In this document: positions 27,588 to 36,111 of the stretch, piece by piece | Layout of the letters: each line of letters starts with the position of its first letter | Numbering within the stretch: position 1 is the stretch's first letter | Origin: WM-3-3 sp041660045 | GTDB taxonomy: Bacteria; Pseudomonadota; Gammaproteobacteria; Methylococcales; Methylomonadaceae | Reading direction: 5' to 3' | DNA: 64,000 bases | Assembly: GCA_041660045.1 (NCBI GenBank) | Contig: JBAZXA010000008.1 | Coordinates: 106,951-170,950 of the forward strand | Position numbers and translations under genes: made by a program | Notes under the pieces: generated by a model | Database searches by the model: none | What the model saw: only the letters and a program-made list of their open reading frames with translations | What the model was told of the DNA's origin: nothing

Positions 27588-28874
27588 TTAAAGTCTATCT
27601 TGATAGATTTCCACATAAGCTTCATCACGCATCCGGCGTAACCATAGCTCGGTTTCCTCTTCAATTTTACGTTTGCGGATAGCCTCTTTGACCAAATTTC
27701 TCGTATATTCGCTGCTATTATCTTTTTTCTCCCGCTCTAAAACTTGAATCATATGCCAACCGAACTGGGTTTGGATAGGCTCACTAATTTCATTAATGGC
27801 CAATTTTTCCATCGCTTCTTCAAAGGGTTTAACCAAATCGCCAGGCCCAACCCAATCTAAACTACCACCTTTAAGCGCAGAACCTTTATCATCCGAATGC
27901 GAGCGGGCTAATACCGCAAAATCATCACCATTTAGTAAGCGCTCCCTAAGCGCTATCAAGCGTTTTTGCGCTTCAGCATCATCAATAATTTCATTGGTTT
28001 TAATAAGAATATGCCTAACCCGGGTTTTGGTGATTGAATGTTGTTCCAAGCCCTTTTTTTCAAATAACTTGATAATATGGAAACCACTCGGGCTACGGAT
28101 AGGGTCGGCAACTTCCCCGATAGACATTTTTCCGACCTCACCTGAAAATAAGCTCGGAATATCACTAAGCCTACGCCATCCTAAATCACCACCTTTTAAG
28201 GCATTGCCACTGTCTGAAAAACTGATTGCGGCTTGAGTAAAATCATCTCCGGCACGTAGTTTGCCCACTAATTCAGTGGCTTTACTTTGCGCATTTTGGA
28301 TAGTACTTGATGATGCCCCCTCGGGCACAGCAATCAATATATGACCCAGACGGTATTGGGTGGAAGATTCACCAAATTTATCTTCTGTCTCCATAAAATG
28401 CTCGACCTCTTTATCGGTCACTTTAATTCGCCCCCCAATTTCCCGTCCACGCAGCTGATTTAAAATGATCTCATTGCGGATGTTTTCTAAAAAACTTTTA
28501 TAGTCGAGACCTTGTTTATCAAGTTCATGTTTAAATTGATCTAAATCCATACCATTTCTTTGGGCAATATCCGCTGCCGAGTTTTTTAACGCGTCTTCCG
28601 TTACTTCTATCCCTGCCCTTTCAGCTAATTGATGTTGTAGCTTATCGATTACCATTTTTTCTAGGACTTGCTTACGCAAAATAAAAGAGGGCGGCACAGT
28701 TGCATTATTGGCCTGAATTCTTTGGGTAATCGTGCTGACTTCTTTTTGCAACTCACTATCCAAGATCACATCTTCTTCTACAATCGCAATAATCCTATCC
28801 AGTTCCTCAGCTTGAGTAAAAAAACTGCTGAGGATAAGGCTATAAAAAACAAGAAAAAGGCTCAAATATTTCAT
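27588..28874 (-). CDS. surA: Periplasmic chaperone/peptidyl-prolyl isomerase SurA
   Basis: A 428-residue periplasmic chaperone that delivers outer-membrane proteins to BAM. A signal peptide ends near residue 22 (SSFFTQAEE). The SurA N-domain follows (IVEEDVILDSELQKEV). Two parvulin domains show as YRLGHILIAVPEG...GGDLGWRRLSDIPSLF and RVRHILIKTNEI...GGSLDWVGPGDLVKPFE. It begins 5 bases after the lptD stop, the conserved lptD-surA order. The usual next gene, pdxA, is replaced here by the DbpA-type protein. Confidence 0.95.
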   Translation of the reverse strand: MKYLSLFLVFYSLILSSFFTQAEELDRIIAIVEEDVILDSELQKEVSTITQRIQANNATVPPSFILRKQVLEKMVIDKLQHQLAERAGIEVTEDALKNSAADIAQRNGMDLDQFKHELDKQGLDYKSFLENIRNEIILNQLRGREIGGRIKVTDKEVEHFMETEDKFGESSTQYRLGHILIAVPEGASSSTIQNAQSKATELVGKLRAGDDFTQAAISFSDSGNALKGGDLGWRRLSDIPSLFSGEVGKMSIGEVADPIRSPSGFHIIKLFEKKGLEQHSITKTRVRHILIKTNEIIDDAEAQKRLIALRERLLNGDDFAVLARSHSDDKGSALKGGSLDWVGPGDLVKPFEEAMEKLAINEISEPIQTQFGWHMIQVLEREKKDNSSEYTRNLVKEAIRKRKIEEETELWLRRMRDEAYVEIYQDRL

Positions 28875-28879
28875 CTTAT

Positions 28880-31800
28880 CTATTTTTTCCTGTCAGGGTT
28901 GATATACCCATAAATACTTTGTTCAAAAAAATCATCCAATTTTTGGCCTATACCCGTCAAACCTTTAAGCTCAAACTGCACAAACAAGCCAGTTTGGCTC
29001 ACACCTTCAACAAATGTATTGATATCGCTGATTGCCTGAGGGTTGTTAACAATTGTGTTATTAACAAAGCGTCTACCCAAAATACTGATACGCCAACAAC
29101 AGGTTTCTTTTTGGACACCTAAAAACCCATCCCGGGTAGCATTGAATAACCACGAGTATTGCCATCGCCCAACGGCATACCAGTCATCATATACCGGCCA
29201 GCGGAAGGAAACATCGCTTTGGATAATGTCATTTCGGCGATCTGGAAATAAAGGATTTTTTCTATATCTAAAACCTAGGTTTACCACTTCGCCAGGTTTG
29301 TTAGTAAAATGTATCGCAGCTTCATTCCTTTCAAAATCAGTAGTCTGTGGATTCCATTGAAAACCTAATTGGGTGGAGATATGTTCAGTGAGTTGGCTGC
29401 TCACTTCGGTCACCACATTTGAAAATGTGTTAGTCTCTATTTGTGTAAACGGGTTATTTTGAAAACATAATACGGATAAATAATCACCACATAAAGTGAC
29501 TTCCCTATTCTGAAAATAAAAAATCTCTCCGACATTTAACTTTAGACGTTCACGCCCTGTTTCAGTATCAATAAAGCGGGAAGTAAAAGCGGCAGTTATC
29601 TGGTTTGCATCTTGGATACGGTCTGTACCACTAAACCGATTCTCCCTAAATAAACTATTAAATACAAAGTCATAAGTAGACGAGTCAAACAATGGAATGT
29701 TACTTTGATTTTTTCTAGGTATGTACAAATAAAATAAGCGGGGCTCAAAAGTTTGTACATAAGAACTGTCTGTCAAGTTACGCTCAAAAAAGAGACCCGT
29801 GTCTATTGAGGCAATTGGCAAAACCCTAGCAATACTGTCTGAGCTAAGCACACCTTTAGATAAAGCATATTGGGTATATTGCAGAGATAGTTTAGGCTTA
29901 AAAAAACCAGCATCTGTCTGTATCGGTAAACTGATAGACGGTTTAGCATTAAAACGTTGCCCATTGACTGCGTCGTTATGTTGAAAATACACATATTCAT
30001 TTTCGATAGACGTATCAAAAGACTCTTGAGCCACTTTGAAAGACCTTGCAAAATTCAAAGTGATTTGGGGTAAACGTCGATAAGGTTGATTTTGAGGCAA
30101 AACCCCTCGGTCAATAGTTTGGTAATTATCTAAGCGGGTAATAAAAGATAAGCCATTATTACTGTAGTTTAGATCAGCTTGGCTTCTAACAAAACTAAAA
30201 TTGTTAAAGCTCAAGGCATTACCTAAGTCACTAAAATAATCCCTGTCTGAGACATAATTTAGATCTAAATTAGTACTTAAATGTGGGCTGAACACTGTAT
30301 TATGCTTAAAAGCCCCTAAAAATCTACTTTTGTTAAGCAGCCTATCATTAGGTAAGACTTCTAAACTTAGCTTACCCTTGGATTCTTCGCTTAGGTAACG
30401 GAAATCGCCACCAAATAAAACACCTCGGTTACTCAAATAGCGAGGTCTTAAGACAGCATCATAATTAGGTGCAATATTCCAATAATAAGGTAATGCTAAG
30501 TTAAAACCAGATCTTTGCGTGTTACCAAAATTAGGCGCCAAAAACCCGGATAGCCGGCGGTTATCGGTAGGAAAAGACAAATATGGGCTGTAAAAAACCG
30601 GCACACCCTTAAATTCCACCCACGCATTATTGGCCGAGCCTTTACCTTGCTCCCGGTTAATTTTTAGTTCTGAGGCATGCACAACCCAATCTTGGTTGCC
30701 TGGCTGGCAACTGGTGTAAGATACTTGGCTATAACGCGACAACGATTTATCATCCCGGTATACTACTTTCGCTTCCCCTCTTAATGGGGTAGTCGGATAA
30801 ATAAACAACACATCACGCAAACGCGCTTGGTCAGAATTTAAGCGTAAAGACGCAGTATCGCTATGTAGCGACAAATCTTCCTCACTGTAAAAAACATTGC
30901 CTTGTAAATCTAAGGTTTCTGAAACTGAATCGTAATTGGCGGAATCTGACTGTGCGTCTTGGTCGGCCCGATGAAACTGGACATTGCCTAAATAATAGCC
31001 AATTTCATTATCAAAAATTTCCGAATAATCCGACTTGACATCCAACGGGGTGACATCACGTAAATGCTTTTCATGGACAAATTGTGGTGCCGCAGCGGCA
31101 TCAACCCCACAGCTTTGCCATGGGTCAAATTTAAGGTTTGATTTTAAGGTAGCAAAAGTTTGCTCTTGGCTAGAATTAAAAGCGGGCTGAAGTAAACGCA
31201 AATTGGTATTTTCAGCGGCAATCACTTTTGGCTGGCCACCAGGATCGGCACCCACCAAATTACAATCCCATTTGCCCTCATCCTTGCCTGCCGCACAGTC
31301 CCAACCCGGGATCCTGTTATCTGCATTAAGCACTGGTTTTTTTTCTGGCACAGCGCCTGCTGGGATAGGCTCACCCGCTTCAGGTATGATTGGTAACGCG
31401 TGTACACGGTTGGCTGGTTTAGTCACCGTCTCCCTAGCTTCAGCCCCAGACGGCAGATGCTGTTCAGTAATCGCTTGGTTGGTATTCTCAGCAGGAATTT
31501 GCTCACTGTCAGGCCCTGCCAAAATTGGCCTGGGTTTTTCCTCTAGCAATTGCGGCGCGGCCCCTGGCTTTTCCGCCGTAACAGGGCGCTCTTCCAAAGG
31601 TTCAGGAGCTACCGGCCCTGTGGTCTTAGCGGGAAGGTTTTGCCGATCCGGTTCAGCCAAAATTGCTTTAGGTTGTTCAACAGGGCTATTATTTTCACGA
31701 GGTTCCGCTACTAAAGGTGCTTGTCCCTTAAGCGGCTGAACAATGGCAGACCCTTCAACCTTGGGCGATTGGGCTGGATTTTGGCTAGTCTCATTAGCAC

Positions 31801-31939
31801 TATTTGCAGGTGCTTTTTTATCGCCTACACACACCCACTCTTTACCATCTTTACTTTGTTGGCAATTCCAAGCTGCTTCATTTGAGAAACCACATGATGA
31901 ATACAACGATAAAAAAACCAAAAATAAACGGTAATGCAT
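28880..31939 (-). CDS. lptD: LPS assembly outer-membrane protein LptD, with extended N-terminus
   Basis: Outer-membrane component that inserts LPS. At 1019 residues it is clearly longer than the E. coli protein (about 780). Residues 1-19 are a signal peptide. Residues 24-37 (WNC...WVC) and 213-226 (WDC...WDC) share the spacing W-x-C-x8-W-x-C. Between them lies a Pro/Glu/Ala-rich linker of about 170 residues. The LptA-like jellyroll starts near residue 290 (YSEIFDNEIGYYLG), and the beta-barrel fills the rest. Near the C-terminus KETCCWR is the conserved adjacent Cys pair used for disulfides with the N-terminal domain. It forms an operon with surA. Confidence 0.93.
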   Translation of the reverse strand: MHYRLFLVFLSLYSSCGFSNEAAWNCQQSKDGKEWVCVGDKKAPANSANETSQNPAQSPKVEGSAIVQPLKGQAPLVAEPRENNSPVEQPKAILAEPDRQNLPAKTTGPVAPEPLEERPVTAEKPGAAPQLLEEKPRPILAGPDSEQIPAENTNQAITEQHLPSGAEARETVTKPANRVHALPIIPEAGEPIPAGAVPEKKPVLNADNRIPGWDCAAGKDEGKWDCNLVGADPGGQPKVIAAENTNLRLLQPAFNSSQEQTFATLKSNLKFDPWQSCGVDAAAAPQFVHEKHLRDVTPLDVKSDYSEIFDNEIGYYLGNVQFHRADQDAQSDSANYDSVSETLDLQGNVFYSEEDLSLHSDTASLRLNSDQARLRDVLFIYPTTPLRGEAKVVYRDDKSLSRYSQVSYTSCQPGNQDWVVHASELKINREQGKGSANNAWVEFKGVPVFYSPYLSFPTDNRRLSGFLAPNFGNTQRSGFNLALPYYWNIAPNYDAVLRPRYLSNRGVLFGGDFRYLSEESKGKLSLEVLPNDRLLNKSRFLGAFKHNTVFSPHLSTNLDLNYVSDRDYFSDLGNALSFNNFSFVRSQADLNYSNNGLSFITRLDNYQTIDRGVLPQNQPYRRLPQITLNFARSFKVAQESFDTSIENEYVYFQHNDAVNGQRFNAKPSISLPIQTDAGFFKPKLSLQYTQYALSKGVLSSDSIARVLPIASIDTGLFFERNLTDSSYVQTFEPRLFYLYIPRKNQSNIPLFDSSTYDFVFNSLFRENRFSGTDRIQDANQITAAFTSRFIDTETGRERLKLNVGEIFYFQNREVTLCGDYLSVLCFQNNPFTQIETNTFSNVVTEVSSQLTEHISTQLGFQWNPQTTDFERNEAAIHFTNKPGEVVNLGFRYRKNPLFPDRRNDIIQSDVSFRWPVYDDWYAVGRWQYSWLFNATRDGFLGVQKETCCWRISILGRRFVNNTIVNNPQAISDINTFVEGVSQTGLFVQFELKGLTGIGQKLDDFFEQSIYGYINPDRKK

Positions 31940-32042
31940 AGAAAGGTAAGTGGCCTTAAATTACAAATCGAATAAAATGCAACAGCTATTCTATCGCATT
32001 TAATCTTGTATTATACATTATAACTAACACCACCCTTAAATC
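31940..32042. promoter_or_regulatory. Divergent intergenic region lptD/amgK
   Basis: About 100 bases separate the divergent starts of lptD and amgK and must hold both promoters. TATTAT- and TATAAC-like hexamers are present near 32005-32022, but no well-spaced -35/-10 pair can be named with confidence. Confidence 0.35.
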
Positions 32043-33017
32043 ATGATCCCAGAAGACCTAAGAACCATAGCCATGCTTGATTGGATAGAAAATGACTTGC
32101 TCTTGGATGTTGCGCAATGTCAACCCGCTTCCAGCGATGCTAGCTTCCGACGTTATTTTAGACTAAAGACGGCGGCGCAAAACTACATTGTCATGGATGC
32201 CCCCCCTGAGCGGGAAAACCTTAGCGCCTTCATCAAAGTTGCTGAATTGCTTCAGCAATCTGAAATCCGCGTCCCAATTATTTATCAACAAAACCAAAGC
32301 GATGGGTTTTTATTGTTGGAAGATTTTGGCTCCCAATGCTTACTTGACCTTGCTGGCACTGAACATATACCTAAACTCTATCAAACTGCCATGGACAGCA
32401 TTTTGCAGCTCCAAAACTGCCGCAAGCTAACAACAGCTGAGCTGCCGATATATGATGTCGCCCTACTAGAACGCGAACTTGGCGTATTTGAAGAATGGTA
32501 TTTAAACCAGTTTCTTGATATTACCCCACCCGACTGTTGGCATGCCACCAAAACCCTGTTGATAGACAGCGCGTTAGGGCAACCTAGCACTTTTGTGCAT
32601 CGGGATTTTCATTCCAGAAACCTAATGGTATTACCGGACAGTTTGCTAGGTATTATTGATTTCCAAGATGCCGTCATAGGTCCCATAACTTATGATTTAG
32701 TCTCCCTATTACGGGATTGCTATATTGCCTGGCCAGAACCTCAGGTACAGCAATGGCTAGCTAGCTATCACCAGGCGCTAGCCACTTTAGGCTTAACCCA
32801 AGTTAGCCTTACAGAATTCAAACGCTGGTTTGATTTAATGGGTATGCAACGTCATCTTAAGGCAGTAGGCATTTTTGCGCGTTTACATCAACGGGATGGC
32901 AAATCCAATTATTTACAAGATATTCCACGCACACTGAACTATATCCAGGCAGTTTGCCAGAACCATCCTGACTTGGTTGCGTTTGGCGAATTTATACAGC
33001 GGCTACCAGGAGCCTAA
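32043..33017 (+). CDS. amgK: N-acetylmuramate/N-acetylglucosamine anomeric kinase AmgK
   Basis: A 324-residue aminoglycoside-phosphotransferase-fold kinase that phosphorylates C1 of MurNAc in peptidoglycan recycling. The catalytic loop is FVHRDFHSRNLMV (residues 184-196) and the metal-binding motif is GIIDFQDA (DFG equivalent). It precedes murU by 6 bases and is divergent from lptD, as in Pseudomonas. The pair bypasses de novo UDP-MurNAc synthesis, a route associated with intrinsic fosfomycin tolerance in pseudomonads. Confidence 0.9.
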   Translation: MIPEDLRTIAMLDWIENDLLLDVAQCQPASSDASFRRYFRLKTAAQNYIVMDAPPERENLSAFIKVAELLQQSEIRVPIIYQQNQSDGFLLLEDFGSQCLLDLAGTEHIPKLYQTAMDSILQLQNCRKLTTAELPIYDVALLERELGVFEEWYLNQFLDITPPDCWHATKTLLIDSALGQPSTFVHRDFHSRNLMVLPDSLLGIIDFQDAVIGPITYDLVSLLRDCYIAWPEPQVQQWLASYHQALATLGLTQVSLTEFKRWFDLMGMQRHLKAVGIFARLHQRDGKSNYLQDIPRTLNYIQAVCQNHPDLVAFGEFIQRLPGA

Positions 33018-33023
33018 TGCGTT

Positions 33024-33704
33024 ATGAAAGCCATGATACTAGCTGCAGGCCGCGGTGAACGTATGCGCCCACTCACCGATACGACCCCCAAACCCTTGTT
33101 GATAGCGGGTGGCAAAGCTTTAATTGTGCACACTATCGAGCAGCTCGTGCAGGCTGGTTTTAACGATATTGTGATCAACCATGCCCATCTTGGCCAACAA
33201 ATCGAAACTGAGTTAGGTGATGGCAGGGAATGGGGTGCACACATTAGCTATTCAGCTGAATACTCGGCCGCCTTGGAAACCGCTGGTGGTATCATCAAAG
33301 CCTTACCCCTGTTAGGCAAGGAAACTTTTCTTGTTGTCAACGGTGATATTGCTACTGATTTTCCTTTTACGAGCTTAGCTCAGATACCCGTAAAACTTGC
33401 GCATTTGGTAATGGTTAACAACCCGACACACCATCCAGAAGGGGATTTTGGTCTAGACACTAGCCAGCATATCATTGCTAATGCCCCGGAAAAACTCACA
33501 TTTAGCGGCATAGGTTTGTACCACGCTGAATTTTTTTATGGCACACAACCCGGCAAACAAAAACTCTTGCCTTTGCTCTTAAACGCTATCGCCAAAGGAC
33601 AAGTTAGCGGACAAAAATATGACGGTTTTTGGATGGATATAGGCACACCAGAGCGGCTACAACAGCTAGATACCTATTACCAGCATCAAACACCACGTTT
33701 ATAG
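33024..33704 (+). CDS. murU: N-acetylmuramate-1-phosphate uridylyltransferase MurU
   Basis: A 226-residue nucleotidyltransferase. MILAAGRGERMRPLTDTTPKPL is the standard sugar-nucleotidyltransferase signature, and VNGDIATDFPF gives the metal-binding aspartate. It converts MurNAc-1-P to UDP-MurNAc. It is the partner of amgK directly upstream. The short length fits MurU rather than glucose-1-phosphate enzymes. Confidence 0.9.
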   Translation: MKAMILAAGRGERMRPLTDTTPKPLLIAGGKALIVHTIEQLVQAGFNDIVINHAHLGQQIETELGDGREWGAHISYSAEYSAALETAGGIIKALPLLGKETFLVVNGDIATDFPFTSLAQIPVKLAHLVMVNNPTHHPEGDFGLDTSQHIIANAPEKLTFSGIGLYHAEFFYGTQPGKQKLLPLLLNAIAKGQVSGQKYDGFWMDIGTPERLQQLDTYYQHQTPRL

Positions 33705-33724
33705 ACTAACAGGGAGACAGGCTA

Positions 33725-34765
33725 TCATTTTGAAAAGGCAATATAGCGCCGATAAGGGGAGCCTTGCTTCCAAGTAAACGCTTCCGTGTAGTAATGCATC
33801 AACGCCAAATAACCCAATAAGCCCACACTAATAGCTTTACCTGTTTGAAAACCAAAAAACGCTAAGAAGCTATTCACCCAAGCATCACCATAACGTTGTA
33901 ATACAAACGCTAAGCTAAATGAAAGCAATGGCAGTACCACAATCACAGGTATTTTCCATTGCTCCGCATACCGATACAGATAGTTTTGTGGTTTTTCGCT
34001 GTGCCGGTTTAAATCATGGGTAACATAAAAAATATACGCGGTTATATCGTGGACTAATCTGGGTACCAATATCGCCAAAAAATAATATTGCTGACTATAA
34101 AGATAAAAGCTGCTGAGCACTAATAAGCTATTGGACCATAAAAAACCTCGGCCAAAATTTGACGCCACTAAACGCTGACAATAAAAAGTGGCTAGCAATA
34201 AAGCCAAACACAAGCCAGCAGCCGTATTAAATACCCAAACAGCCTGTTCAGGCGTCAAACTATTTTTTAAAAATATCCCCATATAAACCAATAAACCAGC
34301 GGCCACACTCAACCATAACAAGCAATAAAATGCCCAACTAGGTAGCTTGCAAAGCTGACGGGCCAATCCTTGTTGTTGCCTTAACACGTGATATACCGTC
34401 CAGCCAGCCACCATGACATAGAGTACGCGATACGGAACAAAGATACTGGCTATGGCAAAAAATAGGGCAATTGCCAAAGTCATCCAAGCAATTTTTTGTC
34501 GGTAAAAGTCCAGATATTCACGGTTGCTTAGCATAAGAATGGCGCTTGCAATAATATGCGGCGTGCCAAATAACAGCTGAAATAAAATCAAATGCGTGGG
34601 GCTACTTGGCAAATTTTGCTGCAATTGATTATGCCAAAGCCAACTGTCACACAATTGCACTACAATGCACAGCGGTATGATGGCATAAAGCGCCAATAAA
34701 ACCCTGAATGAGACCGACCATTGTCGGTTTGTTACAGGCAAAGGGAAAATAGTTTGCGCAGACAT
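33725..34765 (-). CDS. Polytopic membrane protein of unknown function
   Basis: A 346-residue protein with roughly nine to ten hydrophobic helices. I do not recognise a named family with confidence. Conserved-looking charged or histidine motifs sit at helix ends: FGTPHIIAS near residue 68, RLVHDITAYIFYVTHDLNRH near residue 235, and HYYTEAFTWKQGSPYRRYI at the C-terminus. A distribution of membrane His residues like this recalls Brp/Blh carotenoid oxygenases or other membrane-bound di-metal enzymes, but that is speculation. It is convergent with murU and divergent from the HIT gene. Confidence 0.6.
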   Translation of the reverse strand: MSAQTIFPLPVTNRQWSVSFRVLLALYAIIPLCIVVQLCDSWLWHNQLQQNLPSSPTHLILFQLLFGTPHIIASAILMLSNREYLDFYRQKIAWMTLAIALFFAIASIFVPYRVLYVMVAGWTVYHVLRQQQGLARQLCKLPSWAFYCLLWLSVAAGLLVYMGIFLKNSLTPEQAVWVFNTAAGLCLALLLATFYCQRLVASNFGRGFLWSNSLLVLSSFYLYSQQYYFLAILVPRLVHDITAYIFYVTHDLNRHSEKPQNYLYRYAEQWKIPVIVVLPLLSFSLAFVLQRYGDAWVNSFLAFFGFQTGKAISVGLLGYLALMHYYTEAFTWKQGSPYRRYIAFSK

Positions 34766-34855
34766 AAAACTACCGTATAGGTTTTCGAAATAATTTTAGC
34801 TATTGCATAACTTAACCCGAAAATATTTCAGCTTCAAGTCTACAAGGAGAAATCC

Positions 34856-35281
34856 ATGAGTTTTCAATTACACCCACAATTGCAAAGGGATTGTATTGCC
34901 TTAGGCGAATTTCAATTATGCCAACTGTTAGTCGTGAATGATAGCCAATATCCTTGGTTTATGCTTGTACCCCAAAAACCTGAAATTAAGGAGATATTTC
35001 AATTATCACCCGCCGAACGTGCGGTTTTGATGGAGGAATCTTGTACTTTGGCGGAAAACCTCAAAATAATGTTTCAAGGCGATAAAATTAATATTGCTGC
35101 CATTGGCAATTTAGTGCCTCAGCTGCACATCCACCATGTGGTGCGTTACCAAACCGACAACGCTTGGCCAGCGCCTATTTGGGGGAAGTTTCCGGCAATT
35201 CCTTACAGTCCTATGCAGCTTACCGACCTTAGCATGAAAGTAAGGCAGCAACTGGGTGACAAGTTAAAATACTACGCTTAA
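34856..35281 (+). CDS. HIT-domain protein
   Basis: A 141-residue histidine-triad family nucleotide hydrolase or transferase. The active-site segment is VPQLHIHHVVR (His91, His93, His94). The N-terminal segment YPWFMLVPQKPEIKEIFQLS is typical of the short proteobacterial HIT proteins. A strong ribosome-binding site AAGGAGA precedes the ATG. The physiological substrate is unknown. Confidence 0.85.
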   Translation: MSFQLHPQLQRDCIALGEFQLCQLLVVNDSQYPWFMLVPQKPEIKEIFQLSPAERAVLMEESCTLAENLKIMFQGDKINIAAIGNLVPQLHIHHVVRYQTDNAWPAPIWGKFPAIPYSPMQLTDLSMKVRQQLGDKLKYYA

Positions 35282-35716
35282 ACAAACACTGCATTTACAG
35301 TACCCAGCTAGCCTTTTTTGTAAAAAAAAAGTTAAACATGTTCAAAAAAACAGCAAAAAAAATCGTATATCGCTTACTATAGACCTATTCAGCTTCTATA
35401 ATTTAAAAGCCACAATTAGCTTTTGACAATAGAAACTGCAATACGAAAACGGATTATCTGGCAGCCAACACTGACTAACATCAACAAATCCATATTAAAA
35501 CTCATGGCAAAAACTCCGTAACTCGGAGATAAGGGGGAACTAAAATTGCTTTCTACGACACTCCCCTACCATGAAATTCCAGCTACGCGCCCCACTCTGA
35601 ATGGTATCCATAAAATCCATCTCTGTGCATTAACCGGAGTAGCGCTTTTATGTTGTTTGGCAGATTAAACAATGATCGCCATACAACCAACGCACCATCA
35701 CATCAAGGACATATTT
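35282..35716. other. Intergenic region and possible long leader of the RRM gene
   Basis: About 435 bases. A TATAAT at 35397-35402 with a weak TTACTA 17 bases upstream could be a promoter, giving a leader of about 300 bases. A CTCCG-TAACT-CGGAG stem-loop lies at 35514-35528. Long leaders are common for cold-inducible RNA-binding genes, but nothing here proves this. Confidence 0.4.
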
Positions 35717-35980
35717 TTGAAAAAATTATTTGTTGGAAATTTACCCCCAGACGCCACAGAATCTAGCGTTTTAGCCTTATTTTCAGAGTATGGCAAAGTC
35801 CATTCCATAGAATTGATTACCGATCTGTTTAGTGGCCGCTGCAAGGGCTTTGGCTTTATTGGCATGGAAGGCCATGAAGCCCGTGCCGCTATCTCTAAAC
35901 TGGATGGCAACCTCTATAACGGTAAACCGCTAAAAGTTAATTTTGAAGATTCATCCGGCAAAAAAGGCAAACGCCGCTAA
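35717..35980 (+). CDS. RRM-domain RNA-binding protein
   Basis: A single RNA-recognition motif protein of about 87 residues. RNP2 is KLFVGNLP and RNP1 is CKGFGFIGM. The C-terminus is basic (GKKGKRR). The longer open frame starts with an ATG at 35672, but a TTG at 35717 has an AAGGA ribosome-binding site 7 bases before it and gives the usual start of bacterial Rbp proteins right before KKLFVGNLP, so I favour it. Small RRM proteins of this type occur in cyanobacteria and Proteobacteria and are often cold-induced. Confidence 0.85.
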   Translation: MKKLFVGNLPPDATESSVLALFSEYGKVHSIELITDLFSGRCKGFGFIGMEGHEARAAISKLDGNLYNGKPLKVNFEDSSGKKGKRR

Positions 35981-35993
35981 CTTTACACCAGTA

Positions 35994-36037
35994 AATGCCT
36001 CTTGGATTTTATCTATCAAAACATTCCAAGAGGCATT
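35994..36037. terminator. Stem-loop between convergent RRM and RND genes
   Basis: AATGCCTCTTGGA (35994-36006) pairs perfectly with 36025-36037 over 13 bp, with an 18-base loop. It lies between the ends of two convergent genes and can serve both strands. The U-tract is weak. Confidence 0.55.
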
Positions 36038-36111
36038 GAAATTTGTCCACAACCAACCCACCTTTTTGATGGTAATGTGTTATTAACATAACCTAAAAGC
36101 CATAACCTTGA

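Noticed and set aside
31203..31739. 178-residue plus-strand open frame opposite lptD
   Set aside because: It is a shadow of the Pro/Glu-rich linker codons of lptD; Gly/Ser/Ala-rich composition and no ribosome-binding site.
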